Shown here one piece after another: positions 53,658 through 62,817 of a stretch of DNA of 64,000 bases. Both the position numbers and the translations under genes were made by a program. Source of the DNA: Christensenellaceae bacterium Phil7 (lineage in GTDB: Bacteria > Bacillota > Clostridia > Christensenellales > CAG-138); assembly GCA_001940845.1 (NCBI GenBank), contig MSGV01000029.1, forward strand, positions 1 through 64,000, given 5' to 3'. Under the pieces are notes generated by a model. It had not been told where the DNA came from. It saw nothing but the letters and a program-made list of their open reading frames with translations, and did not search any database. Position 1 is the first letter of the stretch, and each line of letters opens with the position of its first letter.

Positions 53658-55565
53658 TTAATAACGACCGTAGCCACGGCTTCCGCTTCGATATGCGCGT
53701 CTGCGAGCTTTTGTTCCTGAACGCCTGTAGCGCCTGCGCCTGCTCGGGCGGTTATGATTTGCTATCAGAATAACCAACACAGCCATAAAAAAGAATACGG
53801 CACAAACCACTATCCAGAATACCATCCCGCTCCCGGGGTCTCTTGTCAGAAATTTAGAACTTTGGCTTATTTTGTATCCATTACCCTCGTTTTGAAATGT
53901 CCAAAGCACTTCATTTGGCACGTCAGCAGTTATGCTTTCAGAATATTCAGAAAGTTTGACTGCTTTAAGAGTGCCGTCAAGCTTTTCGGAGGATAATGCA
54001 TATCCATTCGAAACTATAATGAATATTCCGCCCTCACCTATTCCATCAACTCTGCTGTAATATGGTTGTCCTTCGCTATCGAAAAATTGCTTATAGAGCG
54101 TCAGTCCTCCCTGCACTTCAGGAGCGGAAGAAATATTGAACTTTCCATCCGCAAAATAGATATAATACCATGCAGAGTCCGTCATATTATAAAGGCTATT
54201 TCCATAATAAACCCATACTGAATATTCATTGCCCCCAGCGCTTCGTGCGTGGCGGAGCTTGCCCGTTTCACCACTTCCCGGAGGCGGCGTATTGGATACG
54301 GGAATAATGCTAACCAGCTCCGATCCGGTAGGATCCGCAGCCGCAATACTGCGTTTTGCTATAAGGCTAACCGTGATCGTGTTTACATCATTGATATAAT
54401 AATCCACGGAACCAACAATATCACCCGCATTGATCGGGGCAACCGCATTCTCAGTATGCAATTCGATACGAATCGATTCAGGGGCTGCTTTCAGTCTTTG
54501 CAGAGCAGACAATGCGCCGCGAATCTTTTGCCCTTCTGTATCCGCAGCAACATCCAGCTTGCCCAACTGGTCATCAAAAGGAGAATAGCCGGATGTCTGT
54601 ATTGTAAACTCCGTCCTAACCCCAAGCTCATCAAACGATAACTCTCCATAATTGCTGAAACCCCATTCATAGATCTCTTTGGCAACATTATATCGATAAG
54701 TTGTGCTTATCGTCTGATTATTATCTCCAAATTGAATCAGTATAAGCGTTATATCATCCTTTTTAGAAGCAGATGCCAAACAGAATCCTGCTTGGTTGGT
54801 CTCGCCCGTCTTCCCTCCAATACAATATGGATAACGAAAATCCGTCTTATCATTTTCCTTCATACAGATAAGTTTGTTTGAATTCTCCATGTGATAGCCA
54901 TTGCTGTGCTTGTTTGTCGGGGCAACGTCATGCACCTTTGTGGAAATTATCTCGCAAACCCTCTCATTTTTTAATACATACTGCATAAGCAGAGCAAAAT
55001 CATATGCCGTGGTATAGTGCGCTTCATCATGCCTCCCATCAACGGTTGCAAAATGAGTATCATTCATTCCTAGCTCCGAAGCCTTTTCGTTCATCATCTC
55101 AATGAACTTATCTACTGCATCTGCCTCTCCTACAGAATTTCCATAAATCTCATTCACCGTTTCAATCGCAAGACATTTTGCCGCATCATTACCAGAGCGC
55201 ATCATTAGACCATAGAGCACATCGCGAATTGCGATTTCCTCACCATTTTCCAAGCCCATCATAGAGCTTTTGGGGCCAAAGCCTGAAACGGCACGCACAC
55301 CAACCGTAATGACCTTATCAAGGTCTGGAATATTCTCCACTGTCAGCACAGCCGTCATGAGCTTGGTTGTGCTGGCAGGAAATGCTTTTTCATAGCCCCT
55401 GCGTTCATAGACCACCGTTCCTGTTTCGGCTTCCATAAGCATTATATATGGTGTTGTAACATTCTCAAACGGATCTATTGATGCATCCGACTCAGCAGAC
55501 ACAATCATCGGAATTACCAATATCAGTAAGATGGTGCTCAATACCATGCAAAAAACTTTTTTCAT
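53658..55565 (-). CDS. D-alanyl-D-alanine carboxypeptidase (DacF/PBP5 family) with Arg/Tyr-rich C-terminal tail
   Basis: AFPASTTKLMTAVL (SxxK), RSGNDAAKCLAIE (SGN), CIGGKTGETNQAG (KTG). Confidence 0.94.
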   Translation of the reverse strand: MKKVFCMVLSTILLILVIPMIVSAESDASIDPFENVTTPYIMLMEAETGTVVYERRGYEKAFPASTTKLMTAVLTVENIPDLDKVITVGVRAVSGFGPKSSMMGLENGEEIAIRDVLYGLMMRSGNDAAKCLAIETVNEIYGNSVGEADAVDKFIEMMNEKASELGMNDTHFATVDGRHDEAHYTTAYDFALLMQYVLKNERVCEIISTKVHDVAPTNKHSNGYHMENSNKLICMKENDKTDFRYPYCIGGKTGETNQAGFCLASASKKDDITLILIQFGDNNQTISTTYRYNVAKEIYEWGFSNYGELSFDELGVRTEFTIQTSGYSPFDDQLGKLDVAADTEGQKIRGALSALQRLKAAPESIRIELHTENAVAPINAGDIVGSVDYYINDVNTITVSLIAKRSIAAADPTGSELVSIIPVSNTPPPGSGETGKLRHARSAGGNEYSVWVYYGNSLYNMTDSAWYYIYFADGKFNISSAPEVQGGLTLYKQFFDSEGQPYYSRVDGIGEGGIFIIVSNGYALSSEKLDGTLKAVKLSEYSESITADVPNEVLWTFQNEGNGYKISQSSKFLTRDPGSGMVFWIVVCAVFFFMAVLVILIANHNRPSRRRRYRRSGTKARRRAYRSGSRGYGRY

Positions 55566-55649
55566 TTTACCCTCATCATAATCATTAGTATTGCTTTGAA
55601 ATCGCTGCTCATATACAACGGTATCAGGCTTCTGACCATACACGATTAA

Positions 55650-55678
55650 ATTATACCATCAAATTAGAATTTTGTACA
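55650..55678 (-). promoter_or_regulatory. probable sigma-A-type promoter upstream of dacF-like gene
   Basis: Minus strand TGTACA-N17-TATAAT. Confidence 0.45.
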
Positions 55679-55824
55679 GAGAATTGTGTTTTATTGCTGA
55701 CAGTAATTCTTCTTTTGGAATTTGCTTATATATAGCTAAATACTTATCAATTTAGAGTTTAAACTCATCTTCAAAAAGATGATATAAATTCATTTATGTC
55801 ATCTCAAGTTTTAATATATATTCT

Positions 55825-57438
55825 TTATTTTCCCGAGGCTTCTGCGATATTGAGCGCATGATCTGCGATTCGCTCCAAATCCGTCAGTATCTCAGCATAA
55901 AGGAGCCCTACCTCGGCTGTACATCTTCCGCCTTCCATGCGTCGAATATGTGCCTCCTGCAATTCATCTACAGCCATATCAACATGCTCTTCCTGCATTT
56001 CCAACGCATTCATATCAAGATCTGATTTGCCCAAATAAAACTGCTGAGCATCATTCACAAATTTTATAACCTGATCGGTCAATACTTCCAGCTCATCATG
56101 CGCATTCTTGGAGAATTTAAGCCCCTCGTTAACAAAACGATGTACATACCCCGCAATATTATCCGCATGGTCACCAATGCGTTCATAGTCACAGATTACA
56201 TGATGGGTGCGATTAACCGTCTTAGCATCAGCATCAGTCAGACCAAGCCCCGTGATCTCCACCAAGGCCTCAGTAATGACACGGTTCAAATAGTCGATCG
56301 TCTCTTCGTTTTCTACGATTTCATCAAACTCAGCTTCAGTGCGCTTATTGCTGTTCAGGAGTTTACAGGCAAGCTCAAGATTCTGCATCACAATTCCAAA
56401 CATTCTTTCTGTCTCAGCTCGTACCTGTGCAATCGCAATGGAAACAGATCCAAAATCGTTTCTGTTGATATGCTGCAGAGTTCGAGTTCTTGCCTTATCT
56501 TCTCCAGGAATAATGATACGGCTGAGCTTCTCCATTGCCGGCAGCAGCGGAAACATCACAATGGTTGCAATGACCTTTTCTCCGAAGTTAAAAAAGGCTA
56601 TTTGACGCATAACATCGGAGCTTAACGAGCGTATCCAATCTCCTATCGGCAGCAGCTTCCAACTTATAGCAAATAAAATGCTGGCAAACACATTGAACAT
56701 AACATGTATTGACGCCGTACGCTTTCCATCCTTAGTTCCACCTACAGCGGCTGTTATTGCTGCGACACAGCAGCCAATATTCATACCTAAAATTATGAAA
56801 ACGACTTGTTCCAATGATGTTACAGCACCTGAAAGTGCCATTGCCTGCAAAATACCAACCGATGCAGAAACGCTCTGCACGATTGCAGTAAACACTGCTC
56901 CGATCAAAATAGCTAAAATGGGTTTGTTTTCAAGACTCAGCATGAATTGGGTGAACCAAGCCTCATTGGCAAGCGGAGCCATGTATTCCTGAAGCATATT
57001 CATGCCCAAAAAAATTATACCGAGACCCGCAACAACTGCTCCCGCAGAATTTACATTCTTATTTTTAAAGAATACAATTAATACAACACCGACAAATGCA
57101 ATAATCGCAGCAATATCCGATATGTGAAGAGCAATGAGCAGACTGGTTGCTGTTGTTCCAATATTAGCACCAAGTATGATACCGGAGGCTCTTGTAAATT
57201 CCATCAGCCCGGCATTAACAAATCCCACGGTCATTGCTGTGGTTGCATTACTGCTCTGAATTACAGCAGTTACAAACAAACCCACCAAAAGGCCGATAAA
57301 GCGATTTCTAGTCAGCTTTTCAAGGATGCTTTTAAGCTTTGACCCCGCAAGATTCTGTATGCCGTCTCCCATAAGCCTGATGCCATAAAGAAAAAGAGCC
57401 AGACCTCCAGCCATACCAATCCAATCGGTCATCGTCAT
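55825..57438 (-). CDS. Na/Pi cotransporter family protein with C-terminal PhoU-like domain
   Basis: GGLALFLYGIRLMGDGIQNLAG, FVTAVIQSSNATTAMTVGFVNAGLM, second QSVSASVG repeat; PhoU-like C-terminus. Confidence 0.93.
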   Translation of the reverse strand: MTMTDWIGMAGGLALFLYGIRLMGDGIQNLAGSKLKSILEKLTRNRFIGLLVGLFVTAVIQSSNATTAMTVGFVNAGLMEFTRASGIILGANIGTTATSLLIALHISDIAAIIAFVGVVLIVFFKNKNVNSAGAVVAGLGIIFLGMNMLQEYMAPLANEAWFTQFMLSLENKPILAILIGAVFTAIVQSVSASVGILQAMALSGAVTSLEQVVFIILGMNIGCCVAAITAAVGGTKDGKRTASIHVMFNVFASILFAISWKLLPIGDWIRSLSSDVMRQIAFFNFGEKVIATIVMFPLLPAMEKLSRIIIPGEDKARTRTLQHINRNDFGSVSIAIAQVRAETERMFGIVMQNLELACKLLNSNKRTEAEFDEIVENEETIDYLNRVITEALVEITGLGLTDADAKTVNRTHHVICDYERIGDHADNIAGYVHRFVNEGLKFSKNAHDELEVLTDQVIKFVNDAQQFYLGKSDLDMNALEMQEEHVDMAVDELQEAHIRRMEGGRCTAEVGLLYAEILTDLERIADHALNIAEASGK

Positions 57439-57560
57439 CTTTGCAAATACCTCCGTGTCACCTCGTTAGCACCAAACCATTTCTGTATCCATATAAAAAG
57501 ATCAGCTGATGTTTGTATAAATTACCGAGACCATCCAGTTTAACATGATATTGATTATAA

Positions 57561-57591
57561 CAAAACCCATTGCAAGGTTCAATGGGTTTTG
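57561..57591. terminator. hairpin between aminopeptidase and Na/Pi symporter genes
   Basis: CAAAACCCATT-gcaaggttc-AATGGGTTTTG. Confidence 0.6.
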
Positions 57592-57656
57592 CATAATAAT
57601 GCCGAATATATGTGTTTTTCTGTAGAAAGCATGAGTTTGAAAGCTCGCTTATCCCG

Positions 57657-58949
57657 CTATTCTTCGCAGAAATACCTCATTACAAGCTCGTTAATCGATG
57701 ATTGATCCTTTACGCCCATTGTTTCCCTGCAAGAGTGCATTGCAAGCATAGGCACACCAATATCGGCTGTGCTCATTCCAAGCTGCGATGCTGCAAAAGA
57801 TCCCAGGGTCCCGCCTCCCCGCATATCCGGGCGATTCATGTAGCGTTGATATGCAATATCATACTTTTTACAAATACCTTCTATGAGACCTATGCCCACC
57901 GCCTCGGTCGCATAGCGCTGCTCATAATTCATCTTGAGCGTAACACCTCCGTTCATAACGGCATTGCAGGAATTATCCGCGAGCTCCGTATGATTCGGAT
58001 GCTTTGCGTGGGCAACATCGCATGAAAGCATGAATCCCGATGTCAAAGAGTCTATGTATTCAGAACGTGTCGCATTGAAACAGCAGGCAATCTTTTCAAG
58101 CATCATACCCAGCGTTGCGCTATCAGCCCCCTGCTTTGTTCCCGAGCCGACTTCTTCGTTATCAAATAACACCGCCGCTGTTATCCCATGTACCCTATTA
58201 CACTGCGCAATGCCAGTCAATACAGCAAATGCAGATGTAATATTATCAAGCCTCGGCGAAGATAAAATACCCTCATCCATACCGACAAGCACTGGTTTCT
58301 CCGCATTATAGAGGCAGAGGTCATAGCTCAGAATGTCATCAACCTCAACTTCCATCAATTCAGCAAGCTTTTTAACAAAATAGCCGTCCTGATTGAATTC
58401 CTTACTTACCGACTCGACAATTGGAAGCATGTCCTTATTAGGGTTGAGCTCTACACCCTTATTGACATTGCGATTCATGTGTATTGCAAGATTCGGTATG
58501 GTAGCAATAGGCCTCTTGAAATCCACAAGCCTACGCTCTGGCCCGAGCACAGAGTCAGTCTTTAATGCTGCAACACCTGCTGCGCTCAAAGGCCGATCCA
58601 GCCAGGTATTATGTATCATTCCGCCATACGGCTCAATGCTGAGCTTCAAACAGTTGCCGGCAACCTGCTCCGGATCAGGCTTAATATAATAGCATGGCCA
58701 ATCGGTATGGCATGCCGCCAGCCTAAAGCCTTCACCCGGCATATATTCACTGCCTACATGGAAGGCAATCAGCATCGTACCGAAACATTTAACATAGTAG
58801 TTTCCGCCGCGCTCCAGCTTCCATTTTTGATTCTGCCCAAGAGCTTCAAATCCCTCATCGCTCAAAAGGCGCATTGCCTCTTCTGCAGCATGATAGGGAG
58901 AAACCGCTTTCTCAATAAAAGAAATAAGAGCGTTAATATCGTTTTTCAT
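57657..58949 (-). CDS. M18 family aminopeptidase
   Basis: AACHTDWPCYYIKP, VLFDNEEVGSGTKQGADS, CDVAHAKHPN, MHSCRETMGVKD. Confidence 0.94.
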   Translation of the reverse strand: MKNDINALISFIEKAVSPYHAAEEAMRLLSDEGFEALGQNQKWKLERGGNYYVKCFGTMLIAFHVGSEYMPGEGFRLAACHTDWPCYYIKPDPEQVAGNCLKLSIEPYGGMIHNTWLDRPLSAAGVAALKTDSVLGPERRLVDFKRPIATIPNLAIHMNRNVNKGVELNPNKDMLPIVESVSKEFNQDGYFVKKLAELMEVEVDDILSYDLCLYNAEKPVLVGMDEGILSSPRLDNITSAFAVLTGIAQCNRVHGITAAVLFDNEEVGSGTKQGADSATLGMMLEKIACCFNATRSEYIDSLTSGFMLSCDVAHAKHPNHTELADNSCNAVMNGGVTLKMNYEQRYATEAVGIGLIEGICKKYDIAYQRYMNRPDMRGGGTLGSFAASQLGMSTADIGVPMLAMHSCRETMGVKDQSSINELVMRYFCEE

Positions 58950-59021
58950 GAAATGCTCCTTGTTTTTGTTTAACGGAAATGCTGATTAGATTTTAATCTG
59001 CAATTTCGTTCATTTATTTAA

Positions 59022-59050
59022 ATTATATCCATACCGAATGTTAAAGTCAA
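59022..59050 (-). promoter_or_regulatory. sigma-A-type promoter upstream of M18 aminopeptidase
   Basis: Minus strand TTGACT-N17-TATAAT. Confidence 0.6.
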
Positions 59051-59137
59051 TATCTCTGCTGCCTGCTGTTCAATAACATAAATCTATTTAAGGCGTTTCA
59101 AATCATAGCAAATCACAGTTCCTAAATCTTCGAAAAT

Positions 59138-59176
59138 TCTCCGGCTGCCGCATTTAGCAACCGGAGAGCGTTTTTT
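59138..59176. terminator. hairpin with T-run
   Basis: TCTCCGGCTGC-cgcattta-GCAACCGGAGAgcgTTTTTT. Confidence 0.6.
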
Positions 59177-59332
59177 CAAGAGCTTTCATATCCATGCCCT
59201 TTTATAAACCCTACATGGAACAATAGACTGCAAAAGTTCCGCAGCATAGAAAAGGATACCCTTTCCGCAAAATGTCTCACTTTTTTGTTTTTTAGCGTTA
59301 TCCGGAACACCAAACAAATCAGATGTTATACA

Positions 59333-59761
59333 TTAAACCGTAAAATCTATTTCGTACTTCATTCCGTGAGATATCAGAAATCCATGCGTAAGATTGATGC
59401 ATAAAATTATTGTATTAATATCATCAAAGTCATTGTGCCCGTTATAAATCCAATCCGCAAAAGTCGTTCTCATCTTTTTCGCTATTGAGCTATTTTCTTC
59501 TTTACCAAAATAGCCCAAATTAATCGCATTTCCTTGTGCGATAAACCAATCTCCTGCGATCGCAACAGTAGAATTTTGGGCAATTTGCTTCATTTTATTT
59601 GAAAGTGCATGTGTAAGAATATAAAATGAATTATTCTCATAAAAAGCGTTTACATTGCGAACATACGGAACATTATCAACCGTCGTTGCTAACGCAATCA
59701 CGCTATCTTTCCCAAATCTTTCAATTAAAATGGCTTCTGCTTCTTTCGTCAATTTTTGCAC
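59333..59761 (-). CDS. pyridoxamine 5'-phosphate oxidase-like (FMN-binding) family protein
   Basis: VIALATTVDNVPYVRNVNAFYENNSFYILTHALSNKMKQIAQNSTVAIAGDWF. Confidence 0.75.
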   Translation of the reverse strand: MQKLTKEAEAILIERFGKDSVIALATTVDNVPYVRNVNAFYENNSFYILTHALSNKMKQIAQNSTVAIAGDWFIAQGNAINLGYFGKEENSSIAKKMRTTFADWIYNGHNDFDDINTIILCINLTHGFLISHGMKYEIDFTV

Positions 59762-60025
59762 CGTTTTTCCTCCATATTCTTGAGAATTATTATTCTTGCT
59801 AGTTTAGCAGCTCACAACTTACCTGCTTCAACAATATGCAGAATTATAAAATCATGTTTTTTTCGAAAACACCTTTGCTTTTACAACAACGAGTGCTTTC
59901 ATCCCAGCATATTTGAACACAAAAGCATTAAAATTCTTTGCAGTTCCAACTGACACAATAAGCGAAAAATCCAGTATTTGCAACGTTTTTTAATGCTTTT
60001 GCGATTCAAATCAAAATGCTATTTT

Positions 60026-60316
60026 TTAATCCTTTTCGTCATTGATCTCTGCTTTCGGTTTTTCCCAGAGATTTATGATTGTCAATATCGAGCTCACGAT
60101 ACTGATAACTGCGGTTACGGCGAATACGCCCTTTGATATATCAGATGTCATAAAATCCATCGCATCATTGAATTTATCAATGACAAAGCATACGATAACA
60201 AGGATAGAAAACAGCATCGAAGCATGTGCGAAAAGCCTGTTTATCACCTTTCTTGCACGATTTTCATTATTGCCAGATTCATTATTCTTCATAATATTAT
60301 CCTCCTCACTGTGCAT
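60026..60316 (-). CDS. small two-TM hypothetical membrane protein
   Basis: ORF with two hydrophobic segments; overlaps downstream end of the 60306..61346 gene. Confidence 0.55.
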   Translation of the reverse strand: MHSEEDNIMKNNESGNNENRARKVINRLFAHASMLFSILVIVCFVIDKFNDAMDFMTSDISKGVFAVTAVISIVSSILTIINLWEKPKAEINDEKD

Positions 60317-61346
60317 CCGGTTCTGCTATATAGAGGATGTCCGTATTGGCCCTTCCACCATCGCAGGGTTTGGAATACAGGTCACCATCATACCACATCA
60401 TTGCAGTCATGCCCCCATCAAGGTTATAGGCGTCGGTGCATCCCAGATCATACATGAGCTTTGAAAGCTCAACCATGGTCATGCCATATGAATAGCCTGT
60501 TGTCCTTCCATCTACAACGACCAAGCAATAGTGACCCGGTTCATAGTAACCCAGTGCGCACCTGGGATGCCTATCGGCAACATAATCGTTGCAATTGAAT
60601 CCCTCTGTCCGAGGTTGTCCATTCTCCAAAAGGATCGGACCAAAGCTCCATGCATGAAGCGGATAATTTGCATAGATTGCATCGAGATCCACCTGCCCTG
60701 CATAATAAGTTCCCATGGTTCCATCGCGATAGAGCACGCAAACATCCTGTTCCTCACTTAGCCTATCACGATAGAGTGTTCCATTTCTAATTACCAGACC
60801 TTTTTTCTTAAACATCCAGTAATCGCCTGATCCGGCCAATATCGCCCCAGTACGCTCCGCCATAGCCTCAACTCTCTCCTTGTTGTTCGAAGATTCTGCA
60901 TTTTCGCAGCGGAAGCTATTGATATCCTGAATGTATATGTCTGCAACATAATAGGCAACGAGATAGCCGTTCACCATTTTGCTGTAGCTTGAAAGCTCAA
61001 TGCAAACATCCTTGCTGCGATAGCCATTTTCATCCCGAATAATCTCACCATCGGTAAACTTATCCGCGAATTTATTTCCAAGAAGACCGGTTGCTTCGAT
61101 AGTTGGCGCAGGCGTTTCACCTGTTTCCGAATCCGGCGTAGGCTCAGTTGGCTGAGCTGAATCGGATGTTATTGGTGCCGGCGTAGCCAATACCTGCGGA
61201 TTGGGTGTTGGAAGAACCGTTCCTTGATTGTACTTTCCGGGTTTTGCATGATGAAACCATGCAAACGTCAAAATTATGATTGCGAAAACGAGCACATCCG
61301 CAGCTATCGTCACCGCAACCTTTCCTGCATTATTTTTGAATTTCAT
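60306..61346 (-). CDS. NAGPA-type phosphodiester glycosidase family protein, membrane anchored
   Basis: N-terminal TM, PT-rich linker; YRDGTMGTYYAGQ, PRCALGYYEPGHYCLVVVDGRTTGYSYGMTMVELSKLMYDLGCTDAYNLDGGMTAMMWYDG. Confidence 0.85.
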   Translation of the reverse strand: MKFKNNAGKVAVTIAADVLVFAIIILTFAWFHHAKPGKYNQGTVLPTPNPQVLATPAPITSDSAQPTEPTPDSETGETPAPTIEATGLLGNKFADKFTDGEIIRDENGYRSKDVCIELSSYSKMVNGYLVAYYVADIYIQDINSFRCENAESSNNKERVEAMAERTGAILAGSGDYWMFKKKGLVIRNGTLYRDRLSEEQDVCVLYRDGTMGTYYAGQVDLDAIYANYPLHAWSFGPILLENGQPRTEGFNCNDYVADRHPRCALGYYEPGHYCLVVVDGRTTGYSYGMTMVELSKLMYDLGCTDAYNLDGGMTAMMWYDGDLYSKPCDGGRANTDILYIAEPDAQ

Positions 61347-61446
61347 ATTTTTACCCTCTTTCCGTATTTTATTTGCTACAATGCTGATCAATGAGCCGTT
61401 TATTATCGACCCTAGTATTCATTGATAGAAGCATATCGTGCAAGCC

Positions 61447-62520
61447 TCACTTTTCCTTAAATACAAATTTCCTCTGGCAAATGAAATTTATCGGATAAAT
61501 TATAAGCTGTGCGAGGATCTGCGCAATCCACATAGGCATGACCAAAGTCATAATCTGCAGAAGCACATAGTTAAATGCAAGCATTATAGCTGCAAGCACA
61601 TAATACTTCCATACACTGCCCATCGACTCGCTTTCAAATACGACCTTGCAATTCAGAATGTAGTTTAAAACAGAGCTCACAATTCGTGCAATTATCAATG
61701 CAGGCAGCTTCGGTTCAAGCGCAAGTCCGAACAGGCTGAATGTACCATTAACCGAGAAATGCCCGAATACGCCGGTCAATACAAGCAGCAGTACATAATC
61801 GACCACCCAGCTTATGAATGACGAAGCAACGAATCCAAATATCATCTTATAGATGCGCCATGAATCCTTGAGCGTATTGAAATGAGATGTCTCATTCTTA
61901 TTCAAATAGACCGTCTCAATTGTAACTTCATGGATCGGAATATGCTTTTTTGTACAGATGAGCAACTGATTTATCTCATACTCATAGCGTTCACCCTTTA
62001 TCTGAAGCATTTCATCCAACAGATCGGTTGAAAATGCGCGAAGCCCAGTTTGAGTATCATATACCCTTACTCCGGTCGAAACAGCAAAGACACCGCGGGT
62101 TATCGTATTTCCAATCCTGCTCCTCAGCGGCACATTGCCCTTGAAAGCACGGCTGCCAAGCACAAGCGAATCGCGATGCATAGACCACTCCCGGCTGACA
62201 TTTTCAACATCCCTGATTAGATGCTGACCATCGGCATCGACTGTAACAATACCCTCATCGACAAAGTCCTGTGCATTGACCCACTCAAATGCGGTTTTCA
62301 TAGCACGTCCTTTGCCCTTATTCACTTCATGGTGGATTAGCTTTATCCTATCTCCCATAGTTTCAAGCCTTGAGAAGATCGACTGCTTATCCGCCGAGCT
62401 GCCGTCATCGACTATAACCAGCAGATAATCGGTTTCGGCAATAAAATCTTCTGCAAGCTTGATGAGTTTTTCATCCGGCTCATAGGCCGGTATCACTGCT
62501 ATCATTTTGACTCCGTTCAT
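61447..62520 (-). CDS. bifunctional glycosyltransferase family 2 / GtrA-like protein
   Basis: AVIPAYEPDEKL...VIVDDGSS...VTVDADGQH; C-terminal four-TM GtrA-like region SWVVDYVLLLVLTGV...RIVSSVLNYILNCKVVF. Confidence 0.9.
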   Translation of the reverse strand: MNGVKMIAVIPAYEPDEKLIKLAEDFIAETDYLLVIVDDGSSADKQSIFSRLETMGDRIKLIHHEVNKGKGRAMKTAFEWVNAQDFVDEGIVTVDADGQHLIRDVENVSREWSMHRDSLVLGSRAFKGNVPLRSRIGNTITRGVFAVSTGVRVYDTQTGLRAFSTDLLDEMLQIKGERYEYEINQLLICTKKHIPIHEVTIETVYLNKNETSHFNTLKDSWRIYKMIFGFVASSFISWVVDYVLLLVLTGVFGHFSVNGTFSLFGLALEPKLPALIIARIVSSVLNYILNCKVVFESESMGSVWKYYVLAAIMLAFNYVLLQIMTLVMPMWIAQILAQLIIYPINFICQRKFVFKEK

Positions 62521-62817
62521 TCCGCAATAAGCAGACCACTGCTTACTTTAGCGGCAGTTTTCAATGATTATTGTGGATTATTTTTGGACCCACGCTTTAG
62601 ATTATAGCATATTTATGCTCAAGATGGAATAACCCAAAGAGCATTTTCTATCAAAATGCGAAATTTAACAAAGCAGACACAATTCGCCCTCTATTTAATA
62701 TATAGTCGAAATATTTGCTTTATTTCTTGAAAAATCAACCATGCCTATTTATGCCGACACGGTTGATGTTATATTATTTTCACCTTATTTATGTTCTCAT
62801 ATTCGGATAGATTTATT

